Below, piece by piece: positions 56,336-64,000 of a DNA stretch of 64,000 nucleotides. The notes beneath the pieces are model-generated. The model was not told the origin of the DNA. It did not search any database and worked only from the letters and a program-made list of their open reading frames with translations. Origin of the DNA: Actinomycetota bacterium. GTDB lineage: Bacteria > Actinomycetota > Actinomycetes > S36-B12. Made by a program: the position numbers and the translations under genes. The stretch lies in NCBI GenBank assembly GCA_030681835.1, contig JAUXRN010000007.1, positions 1 through 64,000 of the forward strand. The letters run 5' to 3'. Numbering within the stretch: the first letter of the stretch is position 1; the number at the start of each line of letters is the position of its first letter.

Positions 56336-58278
56336 CGCGTCCCCTGGGCATCATGCTCGCGGCCGTGGTGGCCAGCGTGGCACTGCTGTGGCTGGTCCCG
56401 CCGGTGGGTTTCGCGGCCGCCGTCCTCGTGCTCATTGTCGTCCCGCCGTGGGGTCGCAGCCTCGCCGAGCGAGCGGTCATCAGCGGGGTCGTCGTCGTCG
56501 GGGTCGTGGCGGCTCTCGTCCCGCGGGCGGGGCCGACCCCTGTCACGGCGGAGTCAGCCAAGATGCTGCTCACCCTCGTCGTCATCGGGTCGGTCGCGCT
56601 GCGGTTGATGCCGGCCCTGCGGAACTCGCCGATTCCTCGCCCGACACTGCCCGACGCTCTGGTGCTCGCCCTCGGGGTTGCCTCGGGCTGGTGGCTGGCC
56701 TCCGCCTACGTAGGACGCGCCGCCGCCGACATCGTGAGCGGCCTGTACTTCAGCGGGTGGGACAACCAGGCGCATTTCACCACCTTCGCCAATACCTACG
56801 AGGTGGGGAGCACGACGTGGCCGACGGCTGGCGGCGGGATCGCCTGGAACCAGTGGTACCCGTCCTTGCACACCACGGTCTGGGCTCTGGCCGAGCTGGC
56901 CTCCAACGCGGGCGGCAGCCTGCTGTCGCGCGCCGACCTGCTGTGGCCCTACGTGCTGTGGAGCGCAACGAGTTTCGCCCTGTGCCTTGCCGCCCTGGCG
57001 TGGGTGGCCGGCGACCTCGCCGCGCGGTTCGCCAAGCCGGGTAGTGCCTGGGCACGCCCACTCGCCATCGGGGCGTTCGCGGTCTTCGGCCTCCTCGGCA
57101 GCCCGGCCTTCCTGTTCAACGCCGGCTTCACCAACTTCATGATGGGCGTGACGGTCGTCGTCGTCGTGTCCTACCTGAGCGCGCGCAACCTCGGCTCGGC
57201 GCGGCGACTGGGCTGGTTCCTCGTGCCGCTCGGGGCATGGGCGGTGGTCGGCCTGTGGACCCCTCTTGCGCTCGGCCTGGTGCCGGCCGGCGTCGTCGTC
57301 CTGGTGGCGCTGCTGCGCCATCGACGTTGGGCAGGACTCGGGTGGCTGGGGCTGACGCTGCTCCTTGCCGCATTCCTCGTGACGACCCAGACGGCGGCGA
57401 TCCTGGGCGTCGAGCCCGGCCAGTCCTCCGGGGACTTCACCAACGAGCTCGGTGCCGTGAGCACGGGCATGGTCCCGTTCAACGTCATGGCCGCATTGCT
57501 GGCAGCGGTCGTGATCGCGATCACGGTCGTGGTGCTTGCCCGGCAGCGGCGCTGGCCGATGGCCGCCGCGATCGGGGGGCCGTCCCTGGGGTCGGCGCTG
57601 ATCGCGCTGGTCTTCGTACCCGCGGCCGATGCGGCGGGCATCGGGCGCCTCGAGTCGTACTACGTGCTCAAGGGACTGGACGGCCTGCTGGTCTGCGCCG
57701 CTCCCGTGCTCGCTGCTGCCGCTGCCGCCGGCCTGTGCCGCGCACTCGACGGGCTCGACCGTCCCGGGCGCTGGCTGGCGGCTGCGGCTGCGGGCCTGGT
57801 CCTGGTGGCCCTCTTCGGCTTTGCCGGACCGCTGGTGCCGATGTCGCCGGGCACCCCGGTGGCGGCTGGGGTGCAGGCGGGGGCGGACCGGACCCGGGGT
57901 GCCGGGGATCTCGTGGGCGTAGCGATCGTCGATGCCGCTGCCGCCGCCCGGCCCTATCCCGAGTTCACGACGGTGTTGTGGGACGGCGCTGGCCAGTTGC
58001 CCAACCTGTGGGTGTCGTCGTTGCACGGCGTGCCGTCCAAGGCGGACAACCTCTTCTACTCTGGCATGCCGCCGTTCCCGTACGACACGGTGAAGACCCT
58101 CGGCTACTCGGACTTGAGCCTGAGCCTGGATCCGACCTTGAGGCTGGCGCTGCTCTGGTTCCGGCCGTCCTCCGGTGAGGCCCTCGACACGTATGCGGCC
58201 AATCGTGAGGACGGACGTGCTGTCAGCGTCCGCGTGCCCATGGGCGCCAACGCGATGTGCCCAGAATGTGCCCCGTGA
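56332..58278 (+). CDS. Large polytopic membrane protein (DUF6541/glycosyltransferase-like)
   Basis: Many TM; GWDNQAHFTTFANTYE...WNQWYPSLHTTVWALAEL; GTG overlaps previous stop. Confidence 0.75.
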   Translation: MTRPLGIMLAAVVASVALLWLVPPVGFAAAVLVLIVVPPWGRSLAERAVISGVVVVGVVAALVPRAGPTPVTAESAKMLLTLVVIGSVALRLMPALRNSPIPRPTLPDALVLALGVASGWWLASAYVGRAAADIVSGLYFSGWDNQAHFTTFANTYEVGSTTWPTAGGGIAWNQWYPSLHTTVWALAELASNAGGSLLSRADLLWPYVLWSATSFALCLAALAWVAGDLAARFAKPGSAWARPLAIGAFAVFGLLGSPAFLFNAGFTNFMMGVTVVVVVSYLSARNLGSARRLGWFLVPLGAWAVVGLWTPLALGLVPAGVVVLVALLRHRRWAGLGWLGLTLLLAAFLVTTQTAAILGVEPGQSSGDFTNELGAVSTGMVPFNVMAALLAAVVIAITVVVLARQRRWPMAAAIGGPSLGSALIALVFVPAADAAGIGRLESYYVLKGLDGLLVCAAPVLAAAAAAGLCRALDGLDRPGRWLAAAAAGLVLVALFGFAGPLVPMSPGTPVAAGVQAGADRTRGAGDLVGVAIVDAAAAARPYPEFTTVLWDGAGQLPNLWVSSLHGVPSKADNLFYSGMPPFPYDTVKTLGYSDLSLSLDPTLRLALLWFRPSSGEALDTYAANREDGRAVSVRVPMGANAMCPECAP

Positions 58279-60548
58279 GACGAGTGCCTGTCGTGAGCCG
58301 TTCGGCCCGCCGAGGCGCCGCTCTCGCCTCCGTCCTCGCCCTGACGGCAACGATGCTTCCGGTCCTCTCCGTTCAGGCGGTCGAACGCGCGCCGCGCCTG
58401 CCCTCGCTCCCGACGGTCCCCGAATCCGGCAAGATCCCGGCCAAGCCGCGCTCGGTGCCCGCCGCCGGATCGGCAGCGACGGGTCGGTGGACCACGTGGT
58501 CGGGCGGCGTCGGCCGCAACGCCGGAACCGTCACCTCGATGGTGCCCGGTGGCGGGGTGGCCCTGCTCGCCGACTGGAATGGCGACGGCCTGGCCACGCC
58601 GGGCCGCTATGACAGTGGTCAATGGTTCATCACCAACGCCGCCGCGGGACAGCCCGGCTGGGAGGCCAAGACGTCGTTCGGGGGCAGCGCGGGGGATATC
58701 CCCGTGGTGGCCCAGCTTCGCCGGCGCGGGCCGGCCAGGATCGGCATCTTCCGGGCGGGCACGTGGCTGTGGCAGGGGCCGGATGGCAAGGTGGCCAGGA
58801 CCGACCAGTTCGGGGCGGTGGGCGACCTGCCGATCGTGGGGGACTGGGACGGCGACGGCCGGGACGATCTGGGCGTGGTGCGGGGGACGACCTGGATCCT
58901 GCGGATCACCGGCGTGCGCGGGCGCCCCGGCTTTGTCGGGAAGTCACTCGAAGTGACGGTCGACCGGTCGATACGCGCGGCTGTCGTGCAGTTCCCGTTC
59001 GGCGTGGCGGGTGATGTGCCCGTTGTCGGGGACTGGGACGGCGACGGCCGAGATGATCCGGGGGTGGTGCGGGCCCGCCGCGAATGGATCCTCAGCGAGG
59101 GCCTGAAGCACGTGCGGCGCACGTCCTCCGAATTGCATCAACTGGTCGACGGAGAGGTCCCCCTCGTCGGGTCGCAGGTCACGGCGGTGTCGGGCTGCCC
59201 GACCGCTACCCGCAAGGGGGAGCGCTACGGCAGGGCAGCCGCGAAGAAGGTGGAGCGGGCGCTCACGCCGAAGGGCACGCTCGGGATCGCTGGGAACGCC
59301 GAGATCCTCGCCACCGTCCAGGACAGCCTGCGCTACGTGGTGACGAACGACCTCACCGCCCGGCTGCGCTCGCGCGTCGACCGTCCGTACTACGACCCGC
59401 TGAGCACGCACCGGACCCAGGAAGAATCCGTGCGCCGGTCGGCCAACGCCGCGCTGGCGGCCGCGATCATGCTGACGACGACGTCGTGGAGCGACGAGAA
59501 CGGCATCTCCCGTCAGCAGTTGCTCGACTACGCACGCTGGCATATCCGCTCGTTGGCCTGCGAGCACGGGGCTATCACGCCGGGCGGCTGGGGCAATGGC
59601 TGGCAGTCGGCGCTCTGGGCGGTCACGGCCGGCCAGGCCGGCTGGCTGCTGTGGCCGGACCTCTCGAAGCAGGAGCGGGCCTACGTCGCGGCCATGGTCG
59701 TCAGCGAGGCCGACTACGCCGCGGCCCGCGGCCCGCGGTACTTCCGCAACCGGCTCGGGCAGGAGCTGACCCCGGGCGACTCGCAATCGGACGAGGTGTC
59801 CTGGGACCTCATGGCGCCCGCCCTCGCCCTCGCAATGATGCCGCAGCACGACCACGCCGCGCGCTGGCGCAATTCGCTCATCGCGATGGCGATCTCCGCG
59901 TTCGCGCGGCCGGATGACCTGCACCGGCCGCAGGTGTACAACGGGGTTCGGCTGGACATCCGGCTTCCGGGGACAAACGCGAACGAGGACGGCACGGTCA
60001 CGAACCACGGCATCGTGAATCCCGACTACATCCAGAACGTGCAGCACCTGTGGTGGGCGGCCAGCCTCCTGCGGTCCGGTGGGCAGCCGGTGCCCGAGGC
60101 CCTGTTCCTGAACGCGGACATCGTGTACCGGGCGCTGGCCGTGGTCGAGTTCCCGTCGCCGCCCTATGCCGCGCCCGGAGGGACGGTCTACCAGCCGCTG
60201 GGCCAGATCTACTACCCGATGGGCGTGAGCTGGGGGGTGCGGCGTCCGGCCACGTTCGTGGGGGTCGACGCCTTCGCGAATGCCTACGCCGCGGCCGATG
60301 TCCGCGCCGCGGAGTTCCTGGCCGCGCATGCGGCAGATACCCGGGCCCTGCAGCTGCGCTGGAGCGACGGGCACATCTACGCGGACGGGCCGGCGGAGGA
60401 CTCCTACCGGCTAGGCCGCGAGGAGTACGCGCTCCAGCAGCTGGCGTTGGCGTGGTGGGCCGGCGCGCTGAAGGACGGGTTGCGCATGCGGGTGGATACC
60501 GCCGCCTACCGGGGGATCAGCCTCGGAAACGGGACGCCAATTCCGTGA
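58275..60548 (+). CDS. Secreted protein with FG-GAP/VCBS-like repeats and large C-terminal domain of unknown function
   Basis: Signal peptide; repeats ADWNGDGLATPGRY, VVGDWDGDGRDDLGVVR, VVGDWDGDGRDDPGVVR. Confidence 0.8.
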   Translation: MRRVPVVSRSARRGAALASVLALTATMLPVLSVQAVERAPRLPSLPTVPESGKIPAKPRSVPAAGSAATGRWTTWSGGVGRNAGTVTSMVPGGGVALLADWNGDGLATPGRYDSGQWFITNAAAGQPGWEAKTSFGGSAGDIPVVAQLRRRGPARIGIFRAGTWLWQGPDGKVARTDQFGAVGDLPIVGDWDGDGRDDLGVVRGTTWILRITGVRGRPGFVGKSLEVTVDRSIRAAVVQFPFGVAGDVPVVGDWDGDGRDDPGVVRARREWILSEGLKHVRRTSSELHQLVDGEVPLVGSQVTAVSGCPTATRKGERYGRAAAKKVERALTPKGTLGIAGNAEILATVQDSLRYVVTNDLTARLRSRVDRPYYDPLSTHRTQEESVRRSANAALAAAIMLTTTSWSDENGISRQQLLDYARWHIRSLACEHGAITPGGWGNGWQSALWAVTAGQAGWLLWPDLSKQERAYVAAMVVSEADYAAARGPRYFRNRLGQELTPGDSQSDEVSWDLMAPALALAMMPQHDHAARWRNSLIAMAISAFARPDDLHRPQVYNGVRLDIRLPGTNANEDGTVTNHGIVNPDYIQNVQHLWWAASLLRSGGQPVPEALFLNADIVYRALAVVEFPSPPYAAPGGTVYQPLGQIYYPMGVSWGVRRPATFVGVDAFANAYAAADVRAAEFLAAHAADTRALQLRWSDGHIYADGPAEDSYRLGREEYALQQLALAWWAGALKDGLRMRVDTAAYRGISLGNGTPIP

Positions 60549-61125
60549 CGTGCGCCCGGCAGTCGGCGTAGTAGGGGAGGAGTCCGTCGGCCCGCGCTGC
60601 TGCGAACGTGGGTGCTGAGTCGTCCTTCGGCGACAAGGTGAGCTCGCCAGCCGGCCATGGCAGGCCGAGGTCGGGATCGAGTGGATGGATTCCGTGTTCC
60701 CGCGCGGGCGCGTAGGGCTCTGAGCAGAGGTAGCCGACGGTGGCCGACTCGGACATTGCGCAGAAGGCATGGCCGAGTCCCTCGGCGATGTAGAGGGCGG
60801 ATCGCCCCGCATCGTCGAGTTCCACGGCGTCGTACGCGCCGAAGGTTGGCGACCCGACCCTGATGTCGACGACGACGTCGACAATGCGGCCCTGCAGGCA
60901 CTGGACGTACTTGGCCTGGCCCGGGGGCACATCGGCGAAGTGGATGCCCCGCACCGTTCCGCGACGAGAGACCGAGATGTTCATCTGCTGGACCGACAGC
61001 GCATGGCCGACGGCATCATTGAAGGCCGACGCCGCGAAGGACTCCAGGAAGACGCCGCGCTCATCGGGTCGCAGGACCGGCTCGAACAGCCACACGCCTT
61101 CGATCGACAGTGGCTGGACCCGCAC
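60517..61125 (-). CDS. rmlC: dTDP-4-dehydrorhamnose 3,5-epimerase
   Basis: GVWLFEPVLRPDERGVFLESF, QMNISVSRRGTVRGIHFADVPPGQAKYVQCLQGRIVDVVVDIR, ALYIAEGLGHAFCA. Confidence 0.94.
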   Translation of the reverse strand: MRVQPLSIEGVWLFEPVLRPDERGVFLESFAASAFNDAVGHALSVQQMNISVSRRGTVRGIHFADVPPGQAKYVQCLQGRIVDVVVDIRVGSPTFGAYDAVELDDAGRSALYIAEGLGHAFCAMSESATVGYLCSEPYAPAREHGIHPLDPDLGLPWPAGELTLSPKDDSAPTFAAARADGLLPYYADCRAHVTELASRFRG

Positions 61126-61182
61126 GTTGGGAGGTTATCAGTGGCGCGGAGGGGTCCCGGCTGCTCGCAGTACGGTGGTCGG

Positions 61183-62292
61183 ATGAAGGTCGCCTTGATG
61201 GGGACGCGCGGGGTCCCCGCGCGGTACGGCGGCTTCGAGACCGCCGTCGAGGAGATCGGATCCCGACTGGCCGCGCGCGGCCACGCGGTCACTGTCTACT
61301 GCCGCAACCCCGGCCAACGGATGCACGAGTACCGCGGGATGACGCTCGTCAACGCCCCTGCCGTCCGGCACCGAGTGGCCGAGACCCTGTCGCACACCGC
61401 TGCGAGCACCGTGCACGCCGTCGTGCGCGATCGACCCGACGCGGCCATCGTCATGAACGCCGGCAATGCCCCTTTCCTGAAGCCGTTGCGGCTGGCAGGG
61501 ATACCTGCGGCCGTGCATCTCGACGGGCTGGAGTCGAAGCGGGAGAAGTGGCGCGGCGCGGGGGCGGCCTACTACCGCTGGGCCGAGCGCGCTGCCGTGG
61601 CGTGGGGGCAGGAGGTGATCGCCGACGCACAGGCGATCGCCGATCACGTGTCGCGGGACTACGGACGTGAATGCGTGGTCATCCCGTATGGCGCGGCGGT
61701 CATCCATCCTGGTTCGGGCCGACTCGCAGCGCTCGGGGTCGACCCCGGCGGCTATCACCTCCTCGTGGCCAGGTTCGAGCCAGAGAACCACGTGCTCGAT
61801 GCGGTTAAGGCGTACGGAGCAAGCCGGGAGGTCCGGCCACTCGTCGTCGTCGGCAGCGCTCCCTACAGCGACTCGTACGTCGATGCGGTGCACGCCGCCG
61901 CCGAGGGCGACGGACGGATCAGGTTGGTCGGCAGTCTCTACGACCAGGACCTTCTCGACGAGTTGTACGGGCACGCCGTGGCGTACATCCACGGTCACTC
62001 GGTCGGCGGCACCAACCCGTCCTTGTTGCGGGCCATGGGGGCGGGGGCGCCCGTGCTGGCCTTCGACGTCGAGTTCAATCGCGAGGTGACCGACGGACGT
62101 GCCTACTTCTGGCGCGACGCCGAGATGCTGACGTCGGTTTTCGACGACATCGCAACAGGTTCCGAGGGGACCACCTTGGCGTCCATGTCGACCGATGGCC
62201 GCGCACGCATAGCCGGGCACTACCAGTGGGATGCCGTGACCGACCAGTACGAGAACTTGCTGCACCGACTCGCGGCGTCGCGGCGGCGGTGA
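61183..62292 (+). CDS. DUF1972/GT4-like (rhamnosyl)transferase
   Basis: MKVALMGTRGVPARYGGFETAVEEIGSRLAARGHAVTVYCR; HGHSVGGTNPSLLRAMGAG. Confidence 0.92.
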   Translation: MKVALMGTRGVPARYGGFETAVEEIGSRLAARGHAVTVYCRNPGQRMHEYRGMTLVNAPAVRHRVAETLSHTAASTVHAVVRDRPDAAIVMNAGNAPFLKPLRLAGIPAAVHLDGLESKREKWRGAGAAYYRWAERAAVAWGQEVIADAQAIADHVSRDYGRECVVIPYGAAVIHPGSGRLAALGVDPGGYHLLVARFEPENHVLDAVKAYGASREVRPLVVVGSAPYSDSYVDAVHAAAEGDGRIRLVGSLYDQDLLDELYGHAVAYIHGHSVGGTNPSLLRAMGAGAPVLAFDVEFNREVTDGRAYFWRDAEMLTSVFDDIATGSEGTTLASMSTDGRARIAGHYQWDAVTDQYENLLHRLAASRRR

Positions 62293-62299
62293 CCGCACG

Positions 62300-63121
62300 A
62301 TGACCCGGATCGCGGCCGCGATCGTCACCCACAACTCCGCTGCGTGGCTGCCGGACACCCTGGCGAGCGTTCTGACCCAGTCGCGGCCGCCGGACCTCGT
62401 CGTCGTGGTGGATGACGCCTCGACCGACGGTACCGAGGCGATCCTGCGCGACCATGGCATCGACGCCCTTCCGGCACGCTCGCGGGATCCGGACCGGGTC
62501 ACGCGGATTGCCGCCAACTTCCGGCAGGCGGTCGACGCGGCGCGCGCCTGCGACCTGATCATTCTCGGGGACCACGACGACGTCTGGCACCCCTCGAGGC
62601 TCGCGGACCAGGCGAGCACGATGGAAGCCAGTCCGCAGGCCTTGCTCCTGGCATCCGACGGGCGACTCGTCGATGCCGATGGCTTGACGATGGGCGGGAC
62701 CCTGCGCAGCACGTTCCCGATTCCGGACGGCTGGGCCGGCCTTGCCCCGGCGGGACGCATGCGAGAGGTGCTGCGCCATGCCGTGGCCACGGGTGGCGCC
62801 AGCGCGATACGGCCTGCAGCCTTCCCGACGCTCGACATCCCGCGAGGATGGCTGCATGACCGCTGGTGGAGCCTGGTGGCCGCCGCCCGGTCGGGGCTGC
62901 TGCTCGACGAGGCAATCGTGATCGACTACCGAATCCAGCCTGGCCAGCAGGTCGGCCTGGACCGGGCCGCGCAGGCGCATGGCCCGATCGGCCGGCTGGG
63001 GGCGCTGGCCAGCGAGGCCGGGCGGTCGTGGGGCAAGTCGCGAGACGTCGTGCGTCGCTTGCGGCCGATGGCCTTGGACGAGGCGATCGCGCGGGAGATC
63101 CGCCTGCGCAACGTGCTCTGA
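62300..63121 (+). CDS. Family 2 glycosyltransferase
   Basis: IAAAIVTHNSAAWLPDTLASVLTQSRPPDLVVVVDDASTDGTEAIL; LGDHDDVWHPSRL. Confidence 0.92.
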   Translation: MTRIAAAIVTHNSAAWLPDTLASVLTQSRPPDLVVVVDDASTDGTEAILRDHGIDALPARSRDPDRVTRIAANFRQAVDAARACDLIILGDHDDVWHPSRLADQASTMEASPQALLLASDGRLVDADGLTMGGTLRSTFPIPDGWAGLAPAGRMREVLRHAVATGGASAIRPAAFPTLDIPRGWLHDRWWSLVAAARSGLLLDEAIVIDYRIQPGQQVGLDRAAQAHGPIGRLGALASEAGRSWGKSRDVVRRLRPMALDEAIAREIRLRNVL

Positions 63122-63124
63122 GGG

Positions 63125-64000
63125 CTACCGCAGCCAGTCGAGGTGCGTCACGCACACATGCGCGACGGGAGACCCGATGCCCAGGTACGGCACGGTCGTG
63201 CACTCAGGCTCCGACGGCTGGGCCCACGGCGGCAGGCTGGCCAGGAACGCGGAGATCTGCTCGCGGTCGGGGGCATACAGGGCAATGGCGCTGGGCCGAG
63301 TCTCCTCGAGGGTGGCGGATTCGACCGGGTCGAGGGTGGGACCGATTCCGATCAGGTTGTACGCCCCCCACAACTGCATGCCGGCCAGGCCGGCCGTCAG
63401 GCGACCCGGGTCCGTCCAGATGCCGATCGAGTCGTCGGGTCCGGTCCGGGCCAGCACCCACTCCTCGGCCGCGATGCGCGAGCCCATGAGCAACTCCGCG
63501 TCGAAGTCGACGTAGGCGGCGCGCAGCGGGTACTGGCCGTAGATGCCCAGCAGGCCACGGCCGTTCTGCAGCAACTGGCCGCCGATGGCAGCGATGGCGA
63601 CCGCGAGGACGAGGACCGCGGGTGCCGACCGTCGATCCGTCAAGGATGCGGCGGCGGCAAACGCGAGCACGATGGCCAGCGCGACCAGCAGGCCCTGCCC
63701 TGTCGACAGGTCCCGGTCCCAGCGTCCCGCCCACGCCGTCAGGCAGATCCCTGCTCCGGCCAGTCCCCATCCGACCAGGCCAGGACGTCGCTGCCCGGCC
63801 AGCGCCGCGGTTGCCAACGCGGCAGCCACGATCGCGCCGGGCCACAGTTTCGCCACGTACGTGGGCGATTCCAACCACGGACCGGGCACGAGTTGGATGA
63901 ATGCGAACGTGAAGGCGACACTGGCCGAGCCCACGGCCAAGGCGGCGATGGAGGAGGTGAAGGCAGGTTTCCCTCGGGTGGCGACGACGGTGATCAGAGC
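63125..64000 (-). CDS. Polytopic membrane protein, 5' end beyond right window edge
   Basis: Minus frame stays open to 64000 upstream of the 63940 track start; multiple TM segments and an extracytoplasmic C-terminal domain. Confidence 0.7.
   Translation of the reverse strand, partial: ALITVVATRGKPAFTSSIAALAVGSASVAFTFAFIQLVPGPWLESPTYVAKLWPGAIVAAALATAALAGQRRPGLVGWGLAGAGICLTAWAGRWDRDLSTGQGLLVALAIVLAFAAAASLTDRRSAPAVLVLAVAIAAIGGQLLQNGRGLLGIYGQYPLRAAYVDFDAELLMGSRIAAEEWVLARTGPDDSIGIWTDPGRLTAGLAGMQLWGAYNLIGIGPTLDPVESATLEETRPSAIALYAPDREQISAFLASLPPWAQPSEPECTTVPYLGIGSPVAHVCVTHLDWLR

Noticed and set aside
56554-58350. 598-aa minus ORF opposite the polytopic membrane protein gene
   Set aside because: High-GC shadow ORF: low-complexity R/H/Q/E-rich translation, no domain motifs, fully antisense to a gene with clear TM pattern.
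61138-62838. 566-aa minus ORF opposite two glycosyltransferases
   Set aside because: Shadow ORF with no recognisable motifs; plus-strand GT motifs are clear.
1-64000. Mobile elements, prophage, CRISPR arrays, toxin-antitoxin pairs
   Set aside because: No transposase/integrase motifs, phage structural genes, repeat-spacer arrays or convincing TA pairs seen on reading both strands.

Overview
This 64 kb, high-GC actinobacterial window spans the chromosomal replication origin. Left to right it carries: (i) the conserved sigM / anti-sigma / trxB / trxA / cwlM block, an aminotransferase and a Ddl-type ligase; (ii) parB-parA-rsmG-jag-yidC-yidD-rnpA-rpmH on the minus strand, with two parS-like sites around rsmG; (iii) dnaA-[oriC]-dnaN-recF-dciA-gyrB-gyrA-DUF3566; (iv) tRNA-Ile, a DLW-39-like micro-ORF, tRNA-Ala; (v) PadR regulator, cyclophilin, rhomboid protease, thiolase, crgA, DUF881, a trpG/pabA-like amidotransferase; (vi) the pknB-pbpA-rodA-pstP-fhaB-fhaA growth and division cluster; (vii) an accessory region with tRNA-Leu, MFS, a GGDEF-EAL protein, an Ada-like protein, a GGR-family oxidoreductase, fcl plus two ABM-like proteins, CoA-transferase and an Fpg-like glycosylase; (viii) a surface-polysaccharide/cell-envelope region (tandem GH-A-type glycosidase paralogues, polyprenyl-P sugar transferase, DUF4012, large membrane protein, FG-GAP-like secreted protein, rmlC, two glycosyltransferases) that runs off the right edge. 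Three ORFs below the 60-aa track cut-off were recovered by eye: rpmH, a DLW-39-like ORF and a 37-aa membrane micro-ORF. The observations I consider most worth following are: the DLW-39-like start codon lying 1 nt after the tRNA-Ile 3' end (possible tRNA-processing-generated leaderless mRNA); a recurrent TANNNT-6/7 nt-start-codon leaderless promoter layout; DnaA boxes outside oriC (parA 3' end and the thiolase/crgA convergent gap); a palindrome over the start of an uncharacterised possibly RHH-type protein; and the unassigned surface-glycan locus. No CRISPR array, transposase or prophage was seen. All calls come from reading sequence; no database searches were run.
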